Of a stretch of 64,000 bases of DNA, positions 50,214-61,800 are shown piece after piece. The stretch comes from Rhyacichthys aspro (taxonomy: Eukaryota > Chordata > Actinopteri > Gobiiformes > Rhyacichthyidae). The notes beneath the pieces are model-generated. The model made no database searches, was not told the origin of the DNA, and was given only the letters and a program-made list of their open reading frames with translations. Position numbers and translations under genes: made by a program. The stretch's first letter is position 1. Every line of letters starts with the position of its first letter. The DNA lies in NCBI GenBank assembly GCA_036850595.1, contig CM072158.1, forward strand, positions 7,827,422 to 7,891,421, read 5' to 3'.

Positions 50214-50219
50214 AATAAA
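50214..50219 (+). terminator. rnf115: Possible rnf115 polyadenylation signal
   Basis: AATAAA about 830 bases after the stop codon. A weaker ATTAAA near 49940 could be used instead. Confidence 0.4.
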
Positions 50220-50273
50220 CTGAATCTAAACAAAAGACAGATATAGCTCAGTTGAAAACCTGAGTTACACTTA

Positions 50274-50569
50274 GGGTGTGTTCACACTAGCCATGTTTGT
50301 TGCAGTCTGAATGAGTGTGAATGCTGCATCTGAACCAGGTTTCTCTTGGTAGTCCTTTAGTGCTCACCAAGACCCTTTGAAAAGACAGGTCTCAGTCCAC
50401 TTCTAGGTGAACTGGCAGGGTTAGTCATTTGCTCCAAGGCTGAAAATGCCATTGTGAACAGGAATGGGAGCCAACCTGGAGCTAGCTGAACTAGTAGATG
50501 AGAAGTAGATGAGTCATTTTCTGCTCTGGTCCGAACTAAAAGAACTGGACTGCGAGTGTAAACACACCC
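50274..50569. mobile_element. PIF/Harbinger-like MITE, 296 bp
   Basis: Terminal inverted repeats GGGTGTGTTCACACT at the left and AGTGTAAACACACCC at the right match at all but one position. TTA flanks the element on both sides (50271-50273 and 50570-50572), the three-base TWA target duplication expected of PIF/Harbinger. It has no coding capacity, so it is nonautonomous. It lies between rnf115 and ash1l. Confidence 0.85.
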
Positions 50570-50946
50570 TTACTCACTGAAGCTTACCCTGAAAGTCCTA
50601 GTATGATTTTAACTGAAGAGTAATAATCACTCAAATGTGGCAGGTTGTATTACACCCCACATTTTCAGCTATGGTAGGCCTAACGCCAGTTTGACAGTTG
50701 ACACACCCTTTTTGGCCAACTTAAAAAACATTGGTTTCCACAGTCACTGAAAATAGTGAAATAATGAAACACAGACATTTTTGTCAATGACTGAGGGAAA
50801 CCACAAAAACCACATCATTTGCTCAGTCCCCTTTCTTTTTTGTCAATGTATATGCAGGACAGTAGTCTGAGAGGAAGACTAGTCCAGTGTGAAACTTAGT
50901 TTCACTGAAGTATAAATAAAGATTATGTAAATAAGAATCGTATCAA

Positions 50947-51064
50947 CCCTGCGACGAACTGGCCACTGTCCAGGGTGTACCCCGCCTAAGGTCCAAAGCT
51001 GCTGGGATAGGCTCCAGCCACCCGTGACCCCACAAATGGGATAAGCGGTAGAAAATGAATGAAT
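50947..51064 (+). mobile_element. 5'-truncated L2-like non-LTR insertion with 12-base target duplication
   Basis: The stretch holds the typical 3' end 'ggtgtaccccgcct...gctgggataggctccagcc...gtgacccc...gggataagcggtagaaaatgaatg'. It is flanked by a perfect direct repeat GAATCGTATCAA at 50935-50946 and 51065-51076. The intact target duplication implies a fairly recent insertion. Confidence 0.85.
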
Positions 51065-51076
51065 GAATCGTATCAA

Positions 51077-51560
51077 AAGTTAATATGAAATGTTAATTAT
51101 GCTGCACAGAGTTATATTCTCCATGCAATGTCCTGTTATTAAATCACTGCAAAGTTAAGAGGCAATTGGTCTCTCCTCACCATTAGAGTGTCCTAGACAG
51201 AAGTCTTAAAACAGTTAGATGTTAGTTTGGTAATAGGCAAAAAACAGTAATAGCTTTATAACATACACTACAATAGTTCTACAATACAATAGTTTTCCTT
51301 AATCTTGTACACTGATAAAAGCTGTGTGTGTCTAGATTAAAGACATGTAATACAATTAATATTATTTATGAAATTTAAATATAACGACTTGAACAAATGT
51401 ACCTTAATTAAGTTTTTTTTTTAAGTTATTCTGTTGTGTCTTATATGCATCTTCATACTATATAGTCAGTGTATTTCTTTTAAAATCCTTGGACAGCAAG
51501 CAAAATATCTATTAATCTAAAAACTGGACTGCAGTCAAATTTAGCATAGGGCCCCCAAAA
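51077..51560. other. AT-rich spacer upstream of ash1l
   Basis: No gene or repeat recognised between the L2-like insertion and the GC-rich ash1l promoter. Confidence 0.6.
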
Positions 51561-51569
51561 AGTCTAGAC

Positions 51570-52140
51570 TCGCCCCTGTACGTCTCTGACCATAGAAACC
51601 GCGTACGACCGACCGACATTTGCTCTCTCCTCCTCCGCTTCCCTCCCCTCCCTCGTCGGCAGTGGGACTGACTGAGAATGCCCGTGTTGTACTGACACAT
51701 ACGGGCTGGAGCAGACATGGAGGCCCGATTAACGAGAGACGCCTGTGCTGCTGACACATCCAGACCCAGCTAAGGACGTGTCGGAGCGGATTTTTGGAGC
51801 ATCTGTGGATTTATTACGGATACCAGTTGCTATAAAGAAAAGGGATTATTGCATCGAGGAGAGAGAAATACAAGGAGATCCATTTCGGGTCTGTGTTGAT
51901 TCAACGCCGCCGCCATTTTGTTGACAGTCAGTGTTTTTTTAATAACCTACACGGTGCTGCTTCAGTTATTTTATATCCGTGGATTATAAATGAGTACAGT
52001 TTTTCGCGTTTAATCAATCGGTTTTGTTTATCCATTTGTGTTTGAGTCACGATTGGATGTATTTAATGCTTCAGCTCACTTGATTAGCCGTCGTAGCTGT
52101 GATGTAGTAACACGAGTGCCTACGAGAAAGATGTAAGATT
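51570..52140 (+). promoter_or_regulatory. ash1l: Probable ash1l promoter and first 5'UTR exon region
   Basis: This CpG-containing block starts at about 51,580 and holds a pyrimidine-rich stretch (ctctctcctcctccgcttccc) and a YY1-type GCCGCCATTTTG at 51909-51920. It is the only promoter-like DNA between rnf115 and the ash1l coding start. A second noncoding exon may lie at about 52786-52842 (acceptor AAATAG, donor GTGAGC). Boundaries are uncertain. Confidence 0.4.
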
Positions 52141-52859
52141 ATGAACATCACTTGTGTTGAGTTGTGGCATTTTCCCCAAGTTTTCACTAATTATACTGTC
52201 AATGCGTGCGTTTTATCCTCATTTGCAGCGGATTACACTGCATGTTTGATCACAGACAACGATTTTAACCTATAATCGCCTAAAAACGGGAGCTGATAGA
52301 TGGCTAGTTAGCCGTTGCCAGTGCCATTGATACAAAGTAGGTAGCACAGCGTGTCTATTATTGGACGGATGGTAGCTACTAGTTTGTTACTAAATAAACA
52401 CATGCTTTTCACAATACATGAGGTTTATTAAGCTGGGAAGAGTTACGCCACTCTACACACTATCACATTGCCTGTTATTATGCCCCTAATACATCCAGGA
52501 AAGACATTTTACAAGCACACGGTTTATGCCTTTGCAAGTTTGTGTATTGGCGCTGGCAAGGTTAATCAATATTTACGAAGTCGAGCGCGGTTTGCATTGA
52601 TTTGGCTGCGTCCGTGATAATTACCATATAATAAGAAGAGAATTGTAAAAATCCTTGTATTACATTAATAGGATAAAAAACAAACACGTATATTTAGAAT
52701 CGGCCGTTTTAGTCCAATCTTATACGTAGTCTAAACCATTTTAACGGTCGCTAACTGACATTTATTTTTGCTTTTACCAAATAGCGCTCGGAGGAAAATG
52801 TGGCCACCACGTTGATAGACACGTTGAAGACACAGCCAAATAATGTGAGCACCGTTTCT

Positions 52860-55650
52860 TGTCAATTATAAAGGTGAGTGTAAATGAAATTGTCCTTAAA
52901 AGTCATTGCTCGTTGTTGACAGAGGTGGCTGAGTGGTCCTGTCAGACTCCATCAGATTTCTCAAGTCAAATGTTTACACACGAGGAGACGTTTGCTAACA
53001 TTACTTCTCGGCTGAATGCAAACTCATGCGACTCTTTTTGGAGCACGTCTTTTGTGTGTTTTTCGTTTAGGGTAATTAGGAAATGACTAAACGTGGATGA
53101 ATTTGCTGAGTGATTATGAATTGTGAAACTAGAGCTTTTGAAACTGCCCCTTTGACTGTTGACTTTACAAAAAGTAAAGCAAATAAGCGGAGATTGTAAC
53201 CCTTATACTGTAAGAAAGGGCTATATAAACGCGTTTTTCCAGCACTGTGAGTGACACCTGTCATTCCTGTCATTCTGCCCCAGTCAGAACTGAACCATTA
53301 GGGCCATTACAGCAGTCTTAAGCGTTTACTGCCTCCTTTGGGAGATATCACTAATGGTAGTAGTAAAGGAATTTGGCTGCTTTCCCCTGTACACGTCAAT
53401 GAGCTAATATCTTCAGAGGGAAAGCTTTGGGAATGACAGGGAGCCTCTGTAGGCAGAAGCCAGTCCTCGTGTGAATAATGTGGGAGGTGGAGGGGCTGGG
53501 CACTTTTGCTCTGGCCAAGGGGAAATCAGCAGTTATGAACAACGTGTGCAAAAGTGCAGAGGGAGGGAGAAGAGCATGAAAAAATGTGAGGGGGCATGGG
53601 AAGTTGTTTACTACGGCTCTGCTTGGCTTGCTATTTTAGGTTCTTGGGCTAATATTGATTATTGATCAAAGGGATTTGTGGTATTTCAGGTATTCCATTT
53701 GTTTTGGTTTACGGTCTCCCCTCAAGCAGCTTGTTTTGGCTTGAAATATCAACAAACAGGGATGTGGCTGTGGTAGTTTTGATATTCTCTTGTCTTCCTA
53801 AAATTTGTCAATAGAAACTTTCATATTGTCTCACATCACTTAGTGGTAGGTAAGTCTTACAGTAAAATTGGAGCAAAGGAGACAAAATAAGCACAAATGA
53901 CATCAGAAAGAAGTTATCTAAAGTACTTATGTATTACAAAAATAACTAAACATATTATCTTGACATATCTGTGAAAAGCAGCTTCCCTCATAAGTAAATC
54001 ATTACTTTTCTGTAACCTTGCACTAAGACTTATAGCTTGAAAGAAGGGTAAGACCAAAACAAAACATATGAGCATGATTTGCTAGTGTTTGACACATGAG
54101 TCATTTCTTAAGTAGGCTGTTAAAGTACCCCATTAGTATGTCCTGCAGCAAAATAGCTTACTGTTTAGTCTTACCAATACCATAAAACTGATTTGACTTG
54201 GCATCAGATAATGTGTACCGTAAAGTGTAATGCCAGTAATTGGTGTGGTTTACTGTACCGTTGGAGGATAAAGTAATGTTTTGACTTTCTTAGACAGAGT
54301 CACTTGACCTGTGCATGGAGCCTCTTGTAGTGTTAACTACCACACAGGCTTATTTTTGGCGTAGCTGCTATTGGCCAGAGGAAGTAGCTCGTATGATTGC
54401 ATGTGTTTCAAATGAAAGAATGGGGAGAGCATTTGTCACTCTGCAAAAGAACGACACTGGGAACAGTATTATGCTGGTGGTGGGCGAAATGTGTTTTTGA
54501 TTATCGTAGGAGCAACACAGCCATGAGCTGTTACTACTTTACTACTGCTTTCCAAATTCGTAAAGTAAAGGAGGTTAAAAAGGTTTAAGAAAAATTCGCA
54601 AGAATACGGAGATTGACTGGGTGTTAAAGCAGGAGGGTGTTGTGATTTTAGTGTGGTATTTGTAGTAAGGGGGAGTCACAGATTTGAGGCAAAATGGAGT
54701 TAGTAATTGAGGTAAACACCAGAAGGCCAGGCTTCAAAACTGAATTGCTTGAATGTATGGTTCAACTACTCAACTACAACTACTGTTACCAAACTTGGTC
54801 TAAGGGTCTGAGCTGCAGAATAAATTTAATTTTGTCCTGATGATTGCACATGACGACATATAGTGTATGACTTTCCTGCGGCCCCATTAAGTTTTTTATA
54901 ATGCTTTCCACTAATGTAAGCCATAGAGAAAGCGGCAGCACATAGACGCTCTATCACTCCCTCTCAGTTACTGTTGGTGAAGGCTGGGAAAGGCGGTCAG
55001 ATCCTCTGTCTCGTCCCCGAGGGCTCAATGTGCTGAGGTCACACTTCTGAATTGCCTCCAAATGACTTCACCCGGAGAAAGCACCTGCTTGGGGGCGAAT
55101 CTGCATTAAATCACTCTGTGGCCATTGGGCGCCGTAGACAGCTTCATTGAAGTGGGCCGTCCTCTAAGGGGCACAATTAGGAAACATGCTGTTTTTTGCT
55201 GCTCCTGTGCTAACATCGGGCAAGAGCACTTTGCTGCTTGGCTATTACTGTGAAAACTGAGCAAAACTTACTGTGAGAGTTTCTGGCCTCTCATGAAAGA
55301 TGTGATACCTCTAGTTATTTACTCTGGGCTTTGCGGGGTTTGTAGTTCTCAAGTCCTTGAGACTAAGAAGACATTTCTCTGTTAAAATGACCTTGGGTAA
55401 ATAGGTCACAGATTGTTATAGCGCGAGAGGACAAACACATCATAAAAAGTCACCTAGAAGGATGAAGGACAGCCTCTAACTAAACAGATTATAAAAATAT
55501 TGCCCTGTCTTTGCTCATGACTGTCATTTATTCAGACATTTAATGTTGTAGGGCATTTTCAAAAATATTGTTTGGTTTATGTGTTGTATTGCTGTCACTA
55601 ATGTTATTCTCAATTTTCTTGTCCTGCTCCACTTCTCTGTTTCTCTACAG
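52860..55650 (+). other. Intron in the ash1l 5'UTR
   Basis: No coding exon seen. The GC-richer stretch near 54,990-55,170 stands out from AT-rich DNA and could be conserved noncoding sequence. It ends at the acceptor CTCTACAG at 55650. Confidence 0.5.
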
Positions 55651-55803
55651 TTGAAGGACGGAAAGAGGGCTGGACAGCTGAGGGAAGGAGAGAAGTCACC
55701 TCAGAGTTATCCCCCTCCTCCCTTTTCCCCCCTAACCCTCTTCCCACGACAAAAACTCTTTTTTACCCATCATCTTTTTCCTAGTATACCCAGCAACCTT
55801 TAA

Positions 55804-58800
55804 ATGGATCACAAAATTCAAGGGGGAACTGCATCTCCGACAGGGGAGCGAGATAAGGAGGGAGGGGGTGGTAAGAAGGAAGAAGATGAGGAGAAAAACA
55901 GGGACAAAGAGGGAGGTGCAGGTGCACCTGGAGCAGGTGGGACAGGGGACGACCAGTCCTTCTCTGTCAAAGAAAGCAACCTGTCTGAGGGCAATGTGAA
56001 ACTTAAGATCGGACTCCAAGCAAAGCGTATGAAGAAGCCCCCAAAGAGCTTAGAGAATTACGTGTGCAGGCCAGCTTTTAGGGCAACAGTGAGGCACACG
56101 CCACGCAGTGGAGGCAACACGAAAACAAAAAGTGCAACGCCTACAGGTGATGGAGCAGGCAGCCAAACCCAGAGCCCAGCACAGACCAAGGACAAGGAGC
56201 GAGAGAAGAGTCCCTGTGTCAACAACATCAAACCCGCCTCAACTACAGCCTCTGCTAAAGCACCTACACCACCTCCCACTGCACCTTCTCCCGCCAGCAC
56301 TAACACTCCGTCACCTGCCCAAGTTAACGGGAACGCTCCAGCAAAAAAGGTAAGACTGAAGAAAAAGTATGCTGCATTTACACACTGCTCAAGTCCCATT
56401 GTCTGAGTTATAAAGTGAAAGTGTTTGGTTGACTTTGGGTTAAGTGCTTTTAATTCAGACAGTCCGAATACAAACATTGCTATAGATTGACATCATAGAT
56501 TGACTCTGTTGTTAGTTTGTAAAGCTATTTTTTATTGTTTATCTCAACAAAACAACTTAGGTTTACCATTACTACTTAACTTTACCATGGTCAAAAACTA
56601 AAATAATACTCAAAACTATCTTTACCTGGCTGTCTGTAGGTATTAAATTCCTTACTAAAATTGATATGTTACCTTTAACTTGTACAGGTCATTTTATGTG
56701 TAAAACAAATATTCATTTATTATATTTTGTAAATTGTATTTGCGAAATGTGCAGTATATGACGTAATAAGATAATACTTAGAAAATTCCTCCTTTGAAAA
56801 TACTCCTTGAACAGGTATATATTGTGACAGACCTCTCCACTGTCTTGACTCGTCTTGAATGCAACAGTAGTTGTTATATATCATGGTAAAAAATTCAGTA
56901 ATTCTCCAGTAGGGCACTAGTTTGTAAATGTGTGACTTTTCTACATGAAAACCCCAGAGTCATTGATGGTATTGGTAAAAACCTAGTAAATACCATGTTA
57001 TTGTACAAGTCAGAAGCAGGACATAAATTGTTCTTTAGATTTCATTGTGTTTTGTGTTGGCCTATTCATCATTCAACGCCTCTCTTCAGTCACACCCCTG
57101 TGTCTATCCCCTGTCTCTGTACGGTCACATCCTCTCCTCCCCCTGCTCTTCACTGACCTCTCTCTCCCACTCTCCCTCCCTGTCCCCCGTCTGACCCGGA
57201 TAAGTGTTATTGAGTGTGTAAAACCCCTCCTCCCTGCATGCCCGCTAAGCAGTAATGGGCAGAAGATCTCTTATCAATAAATTGGTGTTTGCAAAAGGAT
57301 AAAGATATCCTTACTGAGCTGTAGCTGTTCACGATATTCCATTTAATACTACTATTTAATACTGTTTTAGATGGTACATTTGCGCCACGCTCTGTGTTGC
57401 TGAGTTACCATTTTGTTTAAAGTAACACTGTGTTACTTTTTACTTCAAAATGTGGACCCTGGAAATCATACAATTAATTCTGATGTTCATGTAACTCATC
57501 TCACGAGTGCATATCTTTCCAAAAGCTTTCTCATCAACACAAGTCTCAACTTACATAGGTAATTATTTATTCAGAGCTAACAGCCTCATCTTTGCAGCAG
57601 GATTTGTCTTCTCTGCTTCATATTTTGGTATGGACCCTTAAAAGCTATGTTGCTTTAAATAAACAAGTTGTGAAATCACTTAAATCACTGAAAATACTGT
57701 ATCACTTAACTTTTTATTTTGTTTTTCAGGGGCCACCAAAGATTGATGGCAAGTCTGACACAAAGTCGGACACAAAGTCAGCAAGCACCACATCTGAGAG
57801 ACCCCTGAATCTGCATCGGCCTCCTCCAGACAGTAAAACACATCCCTCTGGAAAGAAACCCTCTTCACAATCAAATGCCCGGACATCTTCACCTTCTCCA
57901 CCTGTCAATTTATCAAAAGAACCCAGTTTTGATGGCGTCAAACCTCCTCAATACACCTACAGTTCAGAAAGTCAACGAGAAAAAGACAAAAGTGGTCAAA
58001 ACTGGGGAGCACCTACAGTCACTGAGAAATTAGCCCAACTCATAGCGACCTGTCCACCAACAAAGACTGCCAAACCAGTCAAACCTGCAAAGGTTGACCC
58101 AGCTCCTCCTCTCCCCAGCTCAGGCTTTATGGCTCCCACTGCTAAACAGCGAGACAGAGCTATGGCCAACAGAAATACATATTCACGAATGGTTCACCTC
58201 TCGCCTCCACCCCCTGTGTCACGTCCTCCTGGTCGGCCTTATGGTTCAAAAAGCAAAGATAATGACAGTTCATCTCCCGTTACACCATTGAGGAAAGAGG
58301 ATAGCGATGGCGCTGGGAAGTCAAGTAGTAACAACAACAGTAACAGTAGTAGTCGCAGCAGTAGCCCGGCTCTTACCTTTGCTAACAACCGCTCAGCCAT
58401 TTCAAAAGATAACAAAAGTGACAGCAACAACAACAGTAGCAATGCTAAGGTTCAGTCTCGTGCAGCTCACTCCTCACCGCACAACATGTCTTCATTGTCT
58501 TGTTCCATCTCATCTCCCTCTTCCACCACCTCAGCCGAACAGAGAACATTAAATGCAGTGAGTCACCTAGGCTCACCTGCTTCTTCACAAGGGCATCACG
58601 GCCGGGACAGTCCTGCTCTGACCGAGGAGAGCAGTGCAAGTGAGAAGGAGCTTGAGAAAGACAGCCCCAGAGACTTAACAAAATGTCCAGGTCCAACAGC
58701 ATCAGGAAAACTAGAGGGGAAAGACAAAGGAGCTAGTAATCAGTCACTGCGAGCTGAACAGGAAAAGAGCTCTAGTCCCAGTAAGCGCAGTCCCAATCGG

Positions 58801-61800
58801 AACAATGGCCGAGCGGGTCGAAACAGCAGCCCCCCTGAGCCTGTAAGACAAAGGGCACCTTCTCCAGAGCCAGATGGTGATGAGAGCCCACACACACCTC
58901 TAAGAGATGACTCCCCTGATTCATCCATAGACTCTCCCTCAGAGCAGGACTGCAAACCTCTTAAAAAACGCAGAGGCAGGAAGCCCCGCTCGTCTCGTGT
59001 CACGGACAATAGTCAGAGTGAAAGCAGCCATAAGACCCCCTTTGAGCAGGACAAAACCAACATGCCTTCACCTTTGAGTGTGGAAACACCTCCGCCTGTT
59101 AAACGACCTGTGGGCAGGCCTCCAAACCCAAACAAGGTAAAACCAACCCCTGCGCCACAAAGCGAAGTGTCAGAATTGTTCCCATCCCAGCCGAGAAAAA
59201 GGGGAAGGCCGAAATCAAAAATGCCAACGTTAGACGCCCCCCATCGTGGACGCCCCCCAAACAAACTTGTTCCCTCTAAAGTTTTCACGTCTTTCTTGAA
59301 GTCTAAGGAAGAACAAGATCCACCTGTTCTACACCCAGAAGTAGACCTCAACCCCCCTAAACCTATTCCTAGAAAGCGTGGACGTCCCAAACGCCTTCCC
59401 CCTACCTTACCCCAGGAGGGCCAGCCCCCCACGTTGGCTCCAGAAGCAGGGGATTCAGGAGATAAAAGGTTTCGCAGCAAAGGAAATGGCCAGCTTATCA
59501 TGAAAACTATCATTGGTAAAATTAATAAAATGAAGAGTGTCAAAAGGAAACGCTTACTCAGTCAAATCCTCTTAGGCCCCAGGACAGAGGAGGCCCCCAA
59601 AACCAGCACAAGTCCAGTGGTTGCCTCTGTGGAGGATGCAACACAGTCATTGTCGTCACTGGCTGCTTCTTTCGGAGGGAAGCTTGGGCCACAGATTAAT
59701 GTAAGCAAAAAGGGCACAATATACATGGGCAAGAGAAGAGGCCGTAAACCAAAAGCAGTGACTCATCCTACGACTCCGCCGCACGAGCCTTTTCTGTCCC
59801 CAAGTACTACCCTTCATCATCATCATCATCATACGTCACAGTCCCAGCCGCACCAGCTCTCCTCTGAGGTCTTTCCCTCCCCCTCCCTGTCCCAGTCGAG
59901 TGGCGGTCACAGTCCCATCAGCGATGCCAGCTTTGTGGAACCGGGCTCAGTGCACTTTGGAGGCTCTCACTATTCGAGCTCCCACCACAGCCACACCTCC
60001 TTCTCCTTTCCTCCCCCAACATTCTCTGCCCCAAATCCTCGCAACCTAAGCCTGGGCTCATCGTCATTGACCTCAGCCTCCCAAAAAAAATCCTCTTGCC
60101 GGGGATATCATCATCACCACCACCATTACAGGCAGCACTACCACTACCACAAGCTTTCTCCTCCCAGGCCGCTCCATCCCACCTCACCTGCCCCTCTCAG
60201 CGAGCTAAAAGAAGCTACTCCATCACCCGTCAGTGAATCACACAGCGAGGAGACGGTGCCAAGTGACAGTGGCATAGGAACAGACAATAACAGCACCTCT
60301 GACCGTGGTGAGAAAACTGGAAACAGTTTGGGTGGACTGGGGATGCCACCCGGGCTCGGCAGCGGGCTGTTAATGCCAGGTGTCATTGGTTCAACTATGG
60401 GGCCAGGGGTGGGGCTTAACTCCAGAGGCAGGCGGCGACACTCGGCTGTGCTCATGGAGCATCCGTCACCCTCACCATCGCCCCACGGGGCAAGATCATC
60501 ACCTGATCCTCGAAGACCTCATCCGGCAGCTCCGGCCTCCTCCCTGTTGGGACACAAAGAAAAACACAAGCACAAATGTAAGCGCCGGAGTCATGGTTGC
60601 CCTGGCTACGACAAACTCAAGAGACAGAAAAGGAAACGCAAGAAGAAGTATCTACAACTGCGTTCCCGACGACATGACCCAGACTTTTTGGCAGATCTTG
60701 AGGAGATTGTGATTAGACTTAGTGAGATTCGCATAGCACACCGCACGACAGGGTTCAGATTTGGCAGTGGACTCGGTTTAGCTGGGCCAAGCAGAATCCC
60801 AGGGCTGGGTAATAGGAGTGGACTGGGAGGAGCTACGGGCCCTCCACCACATCACTATATCCATAGGGATCTCTTGCCTACAATCTTCAGGGTTAATTTT
60901 GGTAGCTACTACTCACATCCCGCTTACTCCTGTGACCCGCTGCATTATATTCGTAAACCAGACATGAAAAAGAAGCGGGGCAGACCTCCCAAACTGAGAG
61001 ACTCTATGTCTGAGGTCCCATTTGTTCCCGGTCTTGGTTTCCCGCTCTCTAGTGGAGGCTTCTATCACCCTTCATACGGTGTTCCCTATTCCTCTGGGCC
61101 ACTAGGTTTAGGCTATTACAGGGGTTTTCCTCCAGCCAGCGCTCTGTACTCCCATCCACATCACCAGTCGCCCCATACAGCACCATCACACCACTCCCAC
61201 CACACGCCAACGTTCCCTCCACCCCCTCCCACGTCGTATATGCACCACCCATCTCATCTCCTGCTGAACCCCTCCAAATTCCACAAGAAGAAACACAAGC
61301 TGCTCAGACAGGAGTACCTGGGAGGAGGGAGGTCGCCCGTCTTGTACCCCCCAATGTCCTCTGAGCTGTCCTTTAACTGGCACCACAAACATAAGCACAG
61401 GCACAAGCACAGAGAGCGCTGTGCTGACGAAGACAGGGACGAAGGTGCACGAGGGGCATCAGGGAGCCGTGGAAGTGCTGGCATCTCAGACAGTGGAACA
61501 TCAGGGAAAGGGGTCACCAGTTTAGGAATGGCCGAGTCTTTACAAAGATGCCGCTTTGGTCGGGACGGCTCTGTTGGCAGTGCCGGCAAACAAGCCACAT
61601 CTGCCAACTCCCCTTCTTCATCTTCATCATCATCTGACAGGTACAAGCGAAAAGAGAGCTCCATGTCGTGTCTGGGCCCCTCCAGACTCACACTAGGCAC
61701 CAGTTCAAAAGGCCATCACCTGGGAGAGTCCTGGTTCAGGATGGGCAGCAACTGTGAGGCAGACTACGCTAAGCTTTCGCGGGGCCATGTGGCACCAGGC

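Noticed and set aside
57592..57729. Extra 46 codons at the start of the large ash1l exon
   Set aside because: The frame is open upstream, but a polypyrimidine tract and TTTCAG acceptor end at 57729, family similarity begins there, and the upstream residues are intron-like.
59013..59543. 176-codon minus-strand ORF and other antisense ORFs under ash1l
   Set aside because: They are shadows of the long Pro/Ser-rich ash1l exon, whose codon composition keeps opposite frames open.
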